Source of the DNA: Zygnema cylindricum | Taxonomy: Eukaryota > Streptophyta > Zygnematophyceae > Zygnematales > Zygnemataceae | DNA length: 64,000 bases | Direction of reading: 5' to 3' | Assembly: GCA_037447655.1 (NCBI GenBank) | Contig: JBBHKE010003283.1 | Span: 342,039-406,038 of the forward strand | In this document: in pieces, positions 35,476-47,587 of the stretch | How positions within the stretch are numbered: position 1 is the stretch's first letter | How the letters are laid out: the number at the start of each line of letters is the position of its first letter | Program-made: the position numbers and the translations under genes | Notes under the pieces: generated by a model | What the model saw: the letters and a program-made list of their open reading frames with translations, nothing else | Told to the model about the DNA's origin: nothing | Databases searched by the model: none

Positions 35476-35710
35476 ACATTTACTGTGCTGTACCGCCATG
35501 AAATATGCTACGCTGTCGGGATGCTATAAGTTAAAAGTTGCGTAAGAAAAGCTAATTATGTTTTGTTAGCTTCCTAAAAGTTAACACATACGACAGCGTA
35601 CACCTATCGCATTATGTTGAGATAAAAATTTCCCAAACGTTCCCCAAACGCATCGCCCTTCCGGGAAGCTTAAAAAAAGAGCTTAAAAAAAAAGGAAAAA
35701 AAGAAAGAAA

Positions 35711-35716
35711 TATAAA
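35711..35716 (+). promoter_or_regulatory. Possible TATA box of the pirin-like gene
   Basis: TATAAA lies 187 bases upstream of the ATG at 35,903. GTCAC-rich repeats (35,748-35,800) lie between them. Support is positional only. Confidence 0.35.
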
Positions 35717-35902
35717 GTACATTTTCCAATGACTGACCGTACTGGCACCAGTCACCCACCATCACGTCACTGTCACTCACCTGTCACCCGCCCGTCACCC
35801 TCCTGAACGACCGCCCGGGCAGTTAAAGGAAAAAAAAAAACTTCCCGATTCTTCTCAACTTTGAAGCCGTCCGATTCTCTGCAGATTTCTTGAAACGGTA
35901 CG

Positions 35903-38900
35903 ATGGCAGCTGTTCTGCCGGTCTGGCGGAACTTGCCGGCCGTCTACTGCTGCAGCTGCCGTCTGCCGGCTGTCCGTGCCTCCGCTAGCCGCGAAATAGG
36001 CGGCGTGGTGACGGCCAGCCGGCCGGCCGGCAAGGGAGGAGTTTTGCGAATCATGGGGCCTGGGAGAGAGGAGGGAGATGGACCAGGAGGTAAGACGAAA
36101 GCAGGGAGGGATGGGGGGAAAGGATGGAGGGAAGGGATGGAGGGAAGGGATGGGGGGAAGGGATGGGAAGGATGGAAGAATGGGGGGGGGGGGGGGGGGG
36201 GGGGAGAGTGGGAGAGGAGATATGGAAAATGTAGGGTTCATGGGAGAGGGAGGGATAGTGGTTGGTTTTGACGTTTTTTCTGTTTTTTTTTTTGTTTTGT
36301 TTTTAAATGAAGGGCTGGAGATTCTTTCTAGATTAGGGTTCTGATTTTTGTTGAGGATTAGGGTTAGGGTTTTGGGGTAAGACTAGAGAAGCATTTAAGA
36401 TTTTTGGACTACTGGTGTTGGTTTTATTATGGTTACATAAAATTGAAATTAGGGTTAGGAATTGAATTAGGGTTTTGGTAGGATTGAGATTAGGGTTAGG
36501 AATAGAACTGGGGTTAGGGTTAGGGTTTGGGGTTAAGGTTAGGGTTTGGGGTTAGAGTAAGAGTGGCGTCAAATTAGGGTTAGCGAGGGGATAAGGTTTT
36601 TTCTAGGATTGAGGTTGAAGGCTATGGTGAAGGTTAGGGTTAGGGCTAAAGTGAACTTTTGTTTCTTTGTTGTTCCGTAGAAATCATACGATTTCATGAT
36701 CCTGACTTTGATTTGATCCTCTCTCTCCTCTCGTTCCATCCTTGATCCCGCCTTATCTTCTCTTTTCGACTCTCTCCCCCTCGCCCTCCCCCTCCCCCAC
36801 CTCCCCATTTCCTTCTCCTCCCCTCTCTCTCTTTTTCTCTCTCTCTGGCCCTCTCCATGCAGTTATCGGACGAGTCCTCAGTTTCGATGAGTTTTTTGGG
36901 TTTCCGAATTCGGGTCCAATTCCGTTTCCGGAACCCGGAGTTCCTTTGGAGTCTCTAGTATATTTTCTCGACGATATCGAGGAAAATGATGAAGATAGCA
37001 CGAATGGTTACGAAAAATTTCGTAACGGTTTCAACGATTTAAGCGGCGGAACCGACGGGGATGTAGGAAGTTCTAACGGAACGGAGATCGGAAATGGAAG
37101 AGGTTCCAGAATCCACACTAATAACGGTGGGGATCCTCCTCGACACGGAATTCAAATTCACATCGATTCTGATATAAGAATGCCGGTTTCGAGCGAGATT
37201 AATGTCGAAGAAGAGAAGGGAAAATATGGGAATGGTGATAAGAGTAATAATGTTAATATCAGGTCGAATGATTCCGGTTTTGGATCGTTGCAAGTTTTGA
37301 CTCATGTGAGAGAGGCTTCATTTACTCCGTCCTTTCAAATGGGAGAAAGTGAGAAATTGGAGTCAAATGGAGTTAACAAATCCCCGGAGAGTGTAAATAG
37401 TGTGGAAAAAGTACAGAATGTTGGAGATTTGAAGAGCGTAGTTAATTTAAACTTGAGAAACTTTGAAAAACAGTTTGGGATAGAGGAAAATGTTTTAGAG
37501 GATTTTGGTAAAGATTCCGTTGTTTCTGATTTGTGGAGAAAAAATGGAACAGAAGATGAAAGAGAAAAATTGGCTTCTGGAAACTCAGGGGCAACTGTTC
37601 GAGTGGTTAGCGGAATATTTGGAAATATCACTGCACCCCCTCCATTGCAAGATATTGTAAGTCTTTCTATCTCTCCCTCTCCCCCTCTTTCTCCCTTTCT
37701 CTCCCTTTCTCTCTCCCTTCTTTTTCTCCCTCAGTCCCTCCCTCCTCCCCTCCCTCCCTCCCCTCCCTCCCTCTTTCTCGGATCGATTTTTGGATGGATC
37801 TTTGCATGATCTTTGGTTTTCTTTCATGATCTAAATTTCATAGCCTGATTCGACGAAATTGCAAATATTTGATGACTCTCTTCCCTCCCTCTCTCCATGC
37901 GCGCTTCATCCCTCTCCTCTCCCTCCTCTCCTCCGCTGGCAGATATTATTAGATATTTTAATGCGTCCAGGCGCCAGTGTGTATTTACCAATTCCCTCGT
38001 CCTATGGGGCGTTGCTCTACATTGTGGAGGTAGGGAAGAGAGAGAGAGAGAGAGGGGGAAGGGGGGAAGGAGGGAAGGAGGGAGGTAGTGAGGTAGGGAG
38101 GGATGGAGGGAGGGAGGGATAACCCTTAACCTAATCTGTAACCTAGCTTTAAATCTAATTAGAAACTTAACCCTAAGCCTAACCTGAAGGGCTGCTTTCC
38201 ATGAGCCAAATTTCATGTCGTTTGCAACTTTTATGTTTATTTTTATTTACGCGCTGACCCAATTTTGGGGCTGATGGAATACCTCGATTTATGATTTTTG
38301 CCATTCACAACTTGTTCTCGAGGCAAGTAACTTCAGAAAGAAATAAAAATATAGGAAAGACAATATATAGTTATTTGCCGGGGTCATAACAATGAGTTTT
38401 GGTCACACAATAGTTGTTGGTTCAACAATGATTGACGATTCCACCGTAATTTTTGATTCCACATTAGTTTTTGATTCCACACTATTTGTTGGTTCCACAA
38501 AATATGTTGGTTCCACAAAATATGTTGGTTCCAATATGATTGATTATTCCACTAGTCTATTTTTTCGGGTCATTTCATCGCACAAAACGATCTTCTGAGG
38601 ACGGAGAGCATTCTTAAACCTACCTTAATCTTAACCCTAATCCTAGTCCTAACACTAAATCGAATTGTAAATTTTAATCCTTAGTTTACCCTGTACGTAA
38701 TCCTAAACTTAACCTTTTACCTCACCCTAAACTTCACCTTTACCTTATCTAACTTAACCTTAAAACTTATGCTTGAACCCTACAACTCTAAACCTTAGCT
38801 TAACCCTAATCCTTAAACTAACCGTAAAACTGATTATGAATTTACCCTGAACCTAATGCTAAACCTTACCTTAAATCTAACTCTAAACCCAGCCCTACAC

Positions 38901-40342
38901 TTAACTCAAACCTCAACCTAACCCTAAATCATCCCTGAATTCACTAATCAAAAACCGTACTTTTGAAGGCGTCATCTTACCGATTTATCAATATGTATTT
39001 ATTTTTTACTTATCAATATCTGTTATGCACTTTTTTTTAACATACTAATAATTGATATTTTTCTTTTTTTGTCTTATGTAATCAATATGTATCTTTTTTT
39101 GACTTTATCGATAATTGTTATGCACTTTTTTTTGACATACCAATAGTTGATATGTACCTTTTTTTTACTTGCCGATTATCGATTTGTACCTTTATTTGAC
39201 TTATCAATAATTGATGTGTATTTTCTTTTTACTTACCGATTATTGATCTATTGGTTCGCGGTATCAATCAGAAAAATACCGCAATGACCGACTGATATAT
39301 GGGTCCGCTATATCAATTAAGATATTACAGCGAAGGTCAGCTGTTATTTTTAAGGGTTTTTAAGAGTTTAAGGGTCTTTTTAAGGGTTTCATGTGGATGC
39401 TTTGCCATGCAAGAAAAAACCACCTTTTATGTTGTCCAGACAAAAAAGTTAAGCCGTGCCTCTGTACACTGTAAAAGTGTAAAATATAAATTAAAATAAA
39501 AGAGATAAAAATATACACGACACCATAACAAAATGTTGTATGTTACGATGGCAATGCACCTTAAGTTGAGAGTGTAAACAAATTGTATGTCTAGTGTACT
39601 GAAATCGACGCGACAGTTCTTTGTTTAGTTCTTTACTTAGTGCTAACGGAGGACAGTACTGTACTTTTACAGTACTGTACTTTTTAGTCCTATGTAGCTC
39701 GGACCTGACTGTGGTACGTGATAATAAAAATAAGGTAAGAAAAATTCATAAAAAGTAAGGTAGCACCGCCGGAGGCGCGACGACGGCCCGGAGGGTGGCC
39801 GCTTAGCCGGAGCGGGTGTAAGCGCGGCGACGGCCGGAGGGTGGCAAATAGAGGAAACTTACCTTAACTTACCTTAAAATTTACCTTTGTTTTTTTACTG
39901 CATATAGTATGTACTGTATATAGTATTTACTGTATTTAAAAATATAAAGCATTTTTTTTCGTTATCATGCGATAAATTGGTCCTCTTTGTTTATTCAATT
40001 ATCAATAGTATCAATATTCAAAGATATCCTGACAGGTGAAATAACCTGAAATACAACATTAACGAACCCAATCCTAATCCTAACCTTAAAACCCTAGTCC
40101 AATCCCTCACCCCAACCTCTCCCCCTCGCCCTGGCATCTCCCTCCCTCCCCCTCTCCCTCCCCCTCCCCCCCTCCCAGGGCGCGGCTCTTGTGGGTGGTT
40201 GCTACTCCAATGAAGGCCATGCTGTGTGGCTGCCTTCTGCTGACGTGGAATCTGGTGACGTGGCAACTGCTGACGTGGCAGTGAGAACGCACCCCTGGAG
40301 TGCACTCAGATTGCTGGTGCTGGCGGCCAGGGATCCTGGGAG
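35903..40342 (+). CDS. Pirin-family protein with long insertion; last exon not found
   Basis: Exons 35,903-36,089; 36,863-37,656; 37,943-38,029; 40,179-40,342, with phases 1, 0, 0 and an open phase 2 at the end; 410 codons so far. The pirin (bicupin) order is visible: LSFDEFFGFP (usual LLFDEF-GFP), LVYFLDD (usual T-Y-LEG), GRGSRIH (usual GRGI-HSE), HGIQIHID (usual HGLQLWVN), VRVVSGIFGN, LLDILMRPGASVYLPIP, ALLYIVEG, HAVWLP and RLLVLAARDPG. The HPHRGFE metal motif reads EPGVPLE, and the second His-x-Glu reads HTN, so iron binding is doubtful. A hydrophilic segment of about 150 residues sits between the two cupin halves. The first 30 residues could be an organelle-targeting peptide. The C-terminal GPFVMN exon was not found; 40,394-40,490 would give only a low-complexity tail. 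Pirins act as nuclear cofactors or quercetinases elsewhere; function here is unknown. Confidence 0.72.
36180..36205 (+). repeat. Poly-G run in pirin intron 1
   Basis: A run of more than 20 G lies in a GGGA-rich tract (36,100-36,260). The tract could form G-quadruplexes; read errors in length are likely. Confidence 0.8.
36345..36650 (+). repeat. Degenerate telomere-like repeats (TTAGGG/TTTAGGG) in pirin intron 1
   Basis: At least ten TTAGGGTT or TTTGGGGTT-type motifs occur, including two adjacent gggttagggttaggg blocks, mixed with diverged units. The G-rich strand is the plus strand. Confidence 0.8.
38108..38955 (-). repeat. Degenerate telomere-like repeats (CCCTAA strand) in pirin intron 3
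   Basis: CTTAACC, CCTAACC and AACCCTAA motifs recur at 38,115-38,195 and 38,615-38,955, with the C-rich strand on plus. This is opposite to intron 1. Between them, 38,425-38,540 holds short tandem units of the form gttggttccacaaaatat and gattccac. Confidence 0.75.
38995..39260 (+). repeat. Tandem repeat of about 45-50 bp units (tatcaata..tgatatgtac..ttttttgactt)
   Basis: Five or six diverged units contain ttgatatgtacct or ttgttatgcac followed by a T-run and gacttaccgat or gacatacc. Inside intron 3 of the pirin-like gene. No coding signal. Confidence 0.6.
39716..39900. repeat. GC-rich island with inverted AAGGTAAG/CTTACCTT flanks
   Basis: aataaggtaag and aagtaaggtag on the left, and cttaccttaacttacctt on the right, are inverted copies around a GC-rich core. 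The core repeats cggccggagggtggc (39,786-39,800; 39,830-39,845). It could fold into a stem with a GC-rich loop. Inside pirin intron 3. Confidence 0.5.
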
Positions 40343-41975
40343 GTGGGGAGAGGGGGGGAGGGGGAGGGAGGAGTGAAAAGGGGAGTGGGGTGCAGTGGCG
40401 ATTTAGTGTGGAGAGAGAGGGGAAGGAGGAAAGGAAGAGAGAGAGCGAGAGAGGGTGGGAGTATTTGTGTGGATCTGCAGAACATGTAAATTCTTTTTTG
40501 AAGAGTGTTAGAAAGTTTAGCACTAATTTTCTTTGTTATCGATGTACATATATTTTTAGATATACATTATACCTCCTTGAATGCCCTACAGGGTGCTTGT
40601 ACTTTTTTGTCCTTTTTCGAAAGATGTTTTTGTTTGGACATTGTTCGGTAATTCCTATCCAACTAAAAAATTATATATAAGACCGAAGGCATCCAAAAGT
40701 ACAAAAAGTACAAAAAAAAACTGGACGTACTTGTAAATAAGCTTAAATGGCCACTCACACTCTTCCATTTTTCACATTTTTTTGACTAAAAACGTATTTG
40801 AAGGATCCAAAGATTCTCAAAAGTTTGAAAAGTATGAAAAGGACAAATAGATTATTACAAGAATTCGGTACAAAGATTGAATATCAAACAACATTGATTG
40901 ATTTTCGGGTTTTTCAGACAAAATGTTTTTTTATGGGACCAAAAGTTTTCCGAAGGTACGAAAAGTACGAATTGACTGCTGACATCCAGCATCCATCCAT
41001 TCTTAGTTTTCCATTTTTGTTAAAAATACTGTTTTTTCCTTTTTGTTTGCTTCCATTTGCCTTCGGTTTTTCAGTTTCATTTTTTTTCTCCCATGTTTTC
41101 GTATAGTTTACCATCGTACTTTCTTGATTAAGTTTTATGTCTCTTCCATTAATGTCCTTGCATTTTTATTTGCATGGTTTTTCACTTTTGTTGCTTGATT
41201 TTGTTTTGTTTCGGCTTTTTGTTTTTTTTTATCCAGATGGTTTGCCATTGCACTCTTCAATACAAGTTTACTATGTTCACGAATAAAGTTTTAAAATGGA
41301 AGATCCGCATGAAGTTTAAACGGCTCAATACTATATATGTAATCTTAATCAAACAAAAGTGAATCTAAAAATTATCAAGAAAGCTCGATGGTAAACCATC
41401 TGAGTACATGGGGACAAAGGAAAAATGAAAAGCCAAAACAAAACTGAAAAAGTGAACTCGAAGGAAGCTAACAAAAATGCAAAAACAATGAGAAAGAAAC
41501 GAAAACACAGAAAGGATAAACTAACAAAGGACGTGGAAAAGAACAAAGAGCACAAAACCAATTATAAAAAAATGCACCCTGAGGAAAAACACTGAACCAC
41601 TTTCCCAAAAAAAATAAAAAACCTTCAAAAATGGCCTTGTAATTTCACCCAAGCAAGCTTGCCGGAGCACTCTCAGAGAAGTTGGGAACATGTCGACAAT
41701 CCATAACCCTAAAGCGTGACGACTTATCACCTTAGTACATGAATGTAATAATAGGTAAAGTGAAGGTGAAAATGAAACAGGAGACAGAAATGAAAAAGAA
41801 ACAAAAACCGAGAACAGTACAAAAGGCGGAAGAAAGATCAAATGGACAAATAAAAAACAGAACTGGAATGAAATTTTAAAATGAACAACATTGTCTAACA
41901 ACAAAGCTATCGACACAAACCTACCTGTTCCTTAAACTCCTAACCTGCTTTTGTTTTAACTCCTAACCTAGCAGC
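40343..41975. other. Downstream of the pirin exons: fragments of LINE tails and low-complexity DNA
   Basis: Short copies of the LINE 3' hairpin motif lie at about 41,231-41,262 (plus: agatggtttgccattgcac) and 41,384-41,412 (inverted: gatggtaaaccatctgagtac), with weaker pieces near 41,108 and 41,725. The rest, including 40,690-40,990 with repeated gtacgaaaagtac-type blocks, has no coding signal that I recognise. Confidence 0.5.
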
Positions 41976-42198
41976 TACACTGTGAATCGCTATTAACGTT
42001 ATGAAATAATTAGGGTTAAAAAAACAATTAGCGTTATTAACGCTAATTGGGAATTTCGGGATTTTTAAGGAAATCATTGACTCTAATTGGGAATTTGGGG
42101 TTTTCCAAAATAGAATTAAGAATTATATTTGAGAATTTTGGTCAAAATTTGGGGGCGCCGAAATAGCGTAATGAACGCTAATAGCGATTCACGGTGCA
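41976..42198. mobile_element. MITE (TIR family TACACCGTGAATCGCTATTA), 223 bp
   Basis: The left end reads TACACTGTGAATCGCTATTA, and the right end TAATAGCGATTCACGGTGCA is its inverted copy. The inside has direct blocks of attgggaattt. No coding capacity, so it depends on a transposase from elsewhere. Confidence 0.8.
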
Positions 42199-43110
42199 CT
42201 GTATTGATCGAAATCAAAAATAATCTGTATCCCGATTTAGGGTTGTCGTGAAGTTCAAAACCTAATATTTATCGGTTATCAAGTTTGTCGATAAATACTG
42301 AAGGCGGGATAATCGCCAATAGCTGACCGGTGTTTTTTTTAAGTTAATGTATTTCACTATTTTGGATGTACTAAATGTACGAAATTTGCCGATTGTACTG
42401 AATGTAGTGTACGAGCTATACAAAGTTTCTTGCTTCTGTCTTATGGGTATCGCGATATTGACATATCGCTATGATGGTCGTTGGTATATCGTATCGATAT
42501 CTTATTGGGTCGATATAAGTTATTTTGACCACTAAAAGAAATCTGCGTTGTGATCCTATATAGTATGCATACTATATTTAAATATTCCGCACATTGTGCA
42601 TACTGTACAGAGTAACGATGTACAGTGTTTCCAATTGTCCAGCACGTCAAACCTATGGTTAAAATTAATGGTGCTACGTTTTTAGTGACGTTTTTTTCGG
42701 TTTGACCCCTCGTTGTGTTTTGACACATGGTCTCTCATTGTTTTTTTTTACTTATTTTATAAGATTACCATATGTTATATATTAGCTGGGCGAAAATGGG
42801 TGAGAAGCCCCTACTGAAGGATAATCCGGTTAGGATTTGGGTTTATTTCGTTGCAGTCCATATTAAAAAAAGACCGAGTTTTAATAAAAAAGCGCGAATG
42901 AAACCCGTCTTGAGTACGTGGGAAGAAAAGAAACCAAAAGGCGTATGAAACGGAAAATCGAGGAAGTAGACAAACTAAAAAAGAAAAGCTCTGCGACGAC
43001 ACTATGGAGTGAGTTTTTCTTTTATGCGAGATAAGCCACAAATTATTGAACAGTGGATAGTATATATACATGATTACACAACATAGTTCAAATGTGTGAA
43101 AACAATTGAG
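42199..43110. other. AT-rich DNA, nothing recognised
   Basis: No exon-like or repeat structure beyond short tatcg/cgata motifs (42,445-42,510). Confidence 0.4.
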
Positions 43111-43117
43111 AAGACTA

Positions 43118-43258
43118 GGATCTGAATTTTGTCTTCTTCTTCCCCACTACGCGACGGCACCTACTCCCCGTCACCATGTACCTCCGGATCTGAATTTTGT
43201 CTTCTTCTTCTCCACTACGCGATGGCAACTACTCCCCATAACCATGTACCTCTAGATC
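43118..43258 (+). repeat. Two tandem copies of a 68-bp unit
   Basis: ggatctgaattttgtcttctt begins each copy (43,119 and 43,187), and each ends ccatgtacctc. The copies differ at a few bases. Confidence 0.75.
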
Positions 43259-43416
43259 TAGCCTGCGGCCGGTGCCAACCGTACGCCCATGAGCAAAATC
43301 ATTGGTTCGGCCCCCTTCCGTAATCCTTAAACTCCTTCCCCCCTTCTATTCAACGCCAAACACCCCATTTCCTCTCACTAAAATTACACACACCTCAAAC
43401 CCTAACGCCAGGAACG

Positions 43417-43418
<2 letters not shown>

Positions 43419-43459
<41 letters not shown>

Positions 43460-44150
43460 CAAAAAAAAAAAAAACCCGATATTTCCCTTCACCCCCCCTC
43501 CCCCCCCCCCTCTCATCACCAATATCTCATCCTCCCCCCCCGAGCAGCAATTCCTCCCCATTTCTTCCCCAAAGCAGACGCTTTCTACATCCCCTTCCTC
43601 TCCACCCCCCCCCCCCCCCCCCCCCCTCTTTTTCGACATTGCTTCTTTCCTCCTCTCCCCTCCAACCAAATACTGATACTCACCCTTCCTCCCACCTCTC
43701 CCACTAGCCCCCCACCCCCTCCCTAATTTCCTTTCCCCGCCCCCACCTCCCCCCATTTTTTCGATTTCCTCCGCCACTTCCCCTTTACCAAACCTTAACA
43801 CGTCAACCCTCCCCCCACCCTCCCCCCCAACTATCCTTCGGAATCAACTTCTTTACCCTCTCCCCCTTTCTTCCCCATTGGCCTTTTACCCCCCCCCCAT
43901 ACCCCCATACCCCCATGCCACTATTCCGATCATCTTCCCTTTCACACGCCCCCCCTTTTTGGTCCCTTCTTCCATATCCCCCCTTTTTTCTCTCCGTTGC
44001 ATCCTTTCTCCCACCCTACCCACGGTTCCGTCCCACTACCATCTCCACCATCTATTTCCCATGGTCTCCTTTCCTCCTTCCCATTTCCCCCTTCCTCTCC
44101 CTCTATCACTTCCCATGCTTCTCCCTCTCATTCAATGACCATTTCCGGCC
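43419..44150 (+). repeat. (CA)n microsatellite followed by a C-rich low-complexity tract
   Basis: About 20 CA units (43,419-43,458) are followed by poly-A, then C/T-rich DNA with several runs of ten or more C (43,496-43,510; 43,605-43,625). The long Pro-rich and Gly-rich frames on the two strands come from this composition and are not called as genes. Confidence 0.8.
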
Positions 44151-44296
44151 GTGCATACTCGCCCCTTCTCCCTCGTTCAGTTCCTCCACCTAAAGCTCGC
44201 ACACAAGCCTAAACACGAATAAAATGTAGCGGGTGTCATAACCATTTCGCGAACGGTGCCGGTATTACCCGACATATAAAGAGTTGTCAACAATTT

Positions 44297-47200
44297 TTGG
44301 CCCAGAGCGACCCTTCCTCTAGTACCCTTTCTTCCACAATATTCCCGTCCGGACCTACGAGCGAAGATTGGGCATTTGTATGCGATTTAGAGATGCTCAG
44401 AGCTTATGATTTGGGGGGCGCCCGTTCGCGATTACACGCGCGAATTCCCATGGCTGTGCGGATTATCGTACAGGACGCCCTCCACCTTGCTTTGTCTCGT
44501 ATTTATTCGGATCCCACGGATGTTGGACCTTGGCACCTCCTTTTCATGTTTTCACTTTGGGTTCTAGTCTTACCTGGCCGTGGCGGTGGTAGCGGGGCCC
44601 GAGAAACTATGGCCCGATGTCGACGTTTCCCTCGAGGTGATTGACTAGCCCTTCATACCGAGCACGAGGATTGAGTTGCGAGTGCTTCCTTCACACCACA
44701 TCGTACATCTCGGACTTCAGATGTGCCATCTTCCTATCGTCGTGCGGTTCATTTGGGTCGAGTTGGTGAGCTCTCTCGAGCGGTTCGGGCCCTCCAGCCA
44801 TTTAGTCCTGCTCCTCGGTCTGCTGCGATTGTTGAGATTCTTCGGGCTCTTCATCCACCAGCTCCTACCCCTCAGTCCCCCTGTATTCACACCTTTGAGC
44901 CGTCAGAGTGTTTTATCTTGGATCGAGACGGTTCGGGCCCTCCAACCATTTAATCTTGCTCCTCGGTCTACTGCGACTGTTGAGATTCTCCGGGCTCTTC
45001 ATCCACAAGCTCCTACCCCTCAGCCCCCCTCTATTCACACCTTGGAACCGAGAGAGTGTTTTATCTTCGATCGAGACTCCTTTATTAAAGCCCTTACTAC
45101 TTCTCCACATCTTTGAGGAGGAGGTCCTTCGGGCACTGTTTATGTGCTATTCCGTGATGTTTTGCCTCCGGAATCTGGTGCTCGGGGTTTTGATATGTTT
45201 TTTCGAGTTTGCTCCCTTAGTGCGGCTGGCAATGTCCCTTCTCGTATTTGTGATCTCCTCCCGACCTCCCGCCTCGTAGCTGTCACCAAACCCAATGGGG
45301 GAATCTGTCCTATTGTACTAGGCGAGGTATTGTACCGATTGGTGGCCAGTGACATCTTCATCCAGCTCCAACCCGCTTTCCATGATTACTTCTCTCCTCA
45401 TCAGTTCGGAGTGGCAACCCTGGGGGGTTGTGAGGCCGTGGTCCACGGGATCCGGGCTTTGTTAGATGCCCATCCAAATTGGTTAGTGCTCCAGGTGGAT
45501 GCTTCTAATGCCTTTAATACAGTAGATCGGAATGCCATTTTTTCGGAGCTTATGGCTGCACCTTCCCCGACTGTCCAGATATTTCCTTTTGTGAGATCTT
45601 TTTATTCTCTGAGCAGTAGCCTCTCTTTCTCCACTGATGATGATTTGGTCCCACTTTCCTCCACGGCTGGCACTTGTCAGGGTGATCCTCTTGGGGGCCC
45701 TTTGTTTGCCCTAGCCCATTACCGTGCCCTTCGAGCTTCTACAGCTGCTTATCCTTCTTGCCTCTTCCCTTCAGTTGCGGATGACACACACATTATTGGT
45801 CCTTCAGACCAAGTTATACCGGCCTATAACTTTTTTAAGGCTCGCTTAGCCAAACTCAATCTTTCGGTCCAGCCCTCTAAGTGTGTTGTTTGGTCCCCAC
45901 GTCCTATTCCTCCTCTTTTCACTACTCCTCCTGGTTTTCAGACTCCTCCTTCCGAAGGCATTCGTGTGTTGGGTTGCCCGCTTGGTTTCGATCCATACGT
46001 CACGGCATTCCTTGACTCCGCTCTTCAGACAGATTTATCCCACGTGGACGACCTTCCTCACCTTTCTGATCCCCATGTGGCCTTTTCTCTTCTGACACGC
46101 TGTTTCCCTCACTGACCCTCCTACCTTACTCAAACTTCCCCTCCCACCCCATCCTTTGTCCTCACTTTCTACATTCGATTATCGCCTTATGGATGTCCTC
46201 CACACTTTGTTGGGCTTGGAATTTTTGATCGCGAGTCTGGGCATGCGGCACAAATCCAAGCCTCTCTTCCTGTCTCGGCTGGCGGTTTGGGTTTACTCTC
46301 GACGGCGCGTGTTGCTCCAGTCGCCTATTTGGAGAGTTGGTGCCTTGTTGCTTCCACTATTGTCTCTCGTTTTTTGGCAGGGGACACTCCTATCTTGCCG
46401 CCGTGGTTCCCCGTGTTTCGGATGGTGAGCTCGCGTTCCAGCGGTCCCTTTTGGATGCATCACGTTCTCTTAATCCAGTTGCTATTGAGGACATGCCATT
46501 TTTTTCCACTCTCGTTACGACATCCGTTGCGCGTGTTCAGGAATCCATTTCTGATCGGGTTGTCGCCGCTATTAAATCCGGGCTTCTTCACGCGCTTCCT
46601 TCCATTTCTTCGCGTGCACGTTTTCTGTCTTGTGGCGGACGTGGCTCTGGAGCTTGGCTATTGGCCGTCCCTATCTTATCCACTCTTCGTTTCACCCCGG
46701 CTCAGTTTACCACGGCCCTTAGGTTCCGGCTTGGCCTCCCTCACCCACCTTTGCTTGGCTCACTTGTTTGCTCCTGCGGCCACGTTCTCGAGCTCAACGG
46801 GGTCCATTTGCTTCGTTGCTCCCATGGGGGCGAGTTGATTCATGCGCACGACACGATTCGAGACACCATCGCTACTTTCACTTCTGAGGGGGGATTTTCT
46901 GTTCGTCGCGAGGTCTCTCACATTATTCCTTTCGCGTCGGATCGACCTTGTACTACTTGATGGTGCGCGTCGTAAATTTGGTGACATTGTTTTGACGAAC
47001 CCTACCTCAACTACAATCGTCAACCAAGCGGCTCGGCATATGGGAGTGGCTGCGCGTGACGCGGCTAAAAGGAAAGACCGTGATTATGCCCATCGCGACA
47101 CTATGGATGGCTTCATTCCGATGGCGGTCGAGATATTTGGTTGTTTGGGTGTGGCTTTGGACGAGTTTTTCCGTAATTGTGGTCGGCGCTCGTTCGAGAG

Positions 47201-47393
47201 GCGAGGACCTGGGAGCCCTCCAATTTCAGTCCTTACTTCTTTTTATTGTCAACGTTTTTCCGTGGCCCTACAACGGGTGTTGGCTTCTATATTACTTCGA
47301 TCGTCTATTGCTGTTATGGATCGACGGCGTATTCCGGAACTTCCTCCTCGTGCTCCTCCGGGATTCGGGGACTTACGTGGTTGCTTTCCGTAA
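44297..47393 (+). pseudogene. Decayed non-LTR retrotransposon ORF: reverse transcriptase, CCHC motif, restriction-like endonuclease
   Basis: Pieces in different frames line up with one protein. 44,297-44,644: N-terminal region ending WHLLFMFSLWVLVLPGRGG. 45,144-46,115: reverse transcriptase with LVAVTKPNGGICPIVLGEVL, LQVDASNAFNTVDR (motif A Asp), GTCQGDPLGGPLFALAHY (motif B) and SVADDTHI (motif C, VADD for YADD). 46,337-46,960: GRGSGAWLLAVP, then CSCGHVLELNGVHLLRC (CCHC) and HAHDTIRDTI. 46,842-47,393: RRIDLVLLDGARRKFGDIVL and GFIPMAVEIFG, a PD-(D/E)XK-type endonuclease as in R2-like elements. At least four frameshifts and a 148-bp internal duplication disable it. No apurinic-type endonuclease is seen at the N-terminus. 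Confidence 0.82.
44786..45081 (+). repeat. 148-bp tandem duplication inside the LINE
   Basis: Two copies begin cgggccctccagcc (44,786) and cgggccctccaacc (44,934), and each runs to about gtgttttatctt.gatcgagac. 148 is not a multiple of three, so the duplication shifts the frame. The copies differ at about 10 percent of positions. Confidence 0.85.
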
Positions 47394-47587
47394 ATTTTTA
47401 GTTTTGTTGGGGGTTTATTGCTACGTGTTAGTTTTTCCCTTTGATGTTTCGTTTGTTGGGTTTTGCTTTTTTGGGTGTTTTTGACTTCCCTGCCATCCTT
47501 TCGTATTTTTGTAGGTTTTGCCTTGATTTTCCCTTTTGTTTATTCCCTTGTTATTTGGTTTTTCAGTTTTAGCAATGCTACTCCTTT

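Noticed and set aside
36742-36862. Ser/Pro-rich start of the long frame at 36,742
   Set aside because: This is the pyrimidine tract of pirin intron 1. The acceptor at 36,861-36,862 joins exon 1 in phase, and homology begins only after it.
37857-37900. Possible extra pirin exon starting after the AG at about 37,842
   Set aside because: No donor follows, and exons 2 and 3 join in phase with continuous pirin-like sequence without it.
43418-43801. Gly-rich and Pro-rich frames in the C-rich tract
   Set aside because: Composition artefacts of poly-C and CA repeats; no conserved motif or splice structure.
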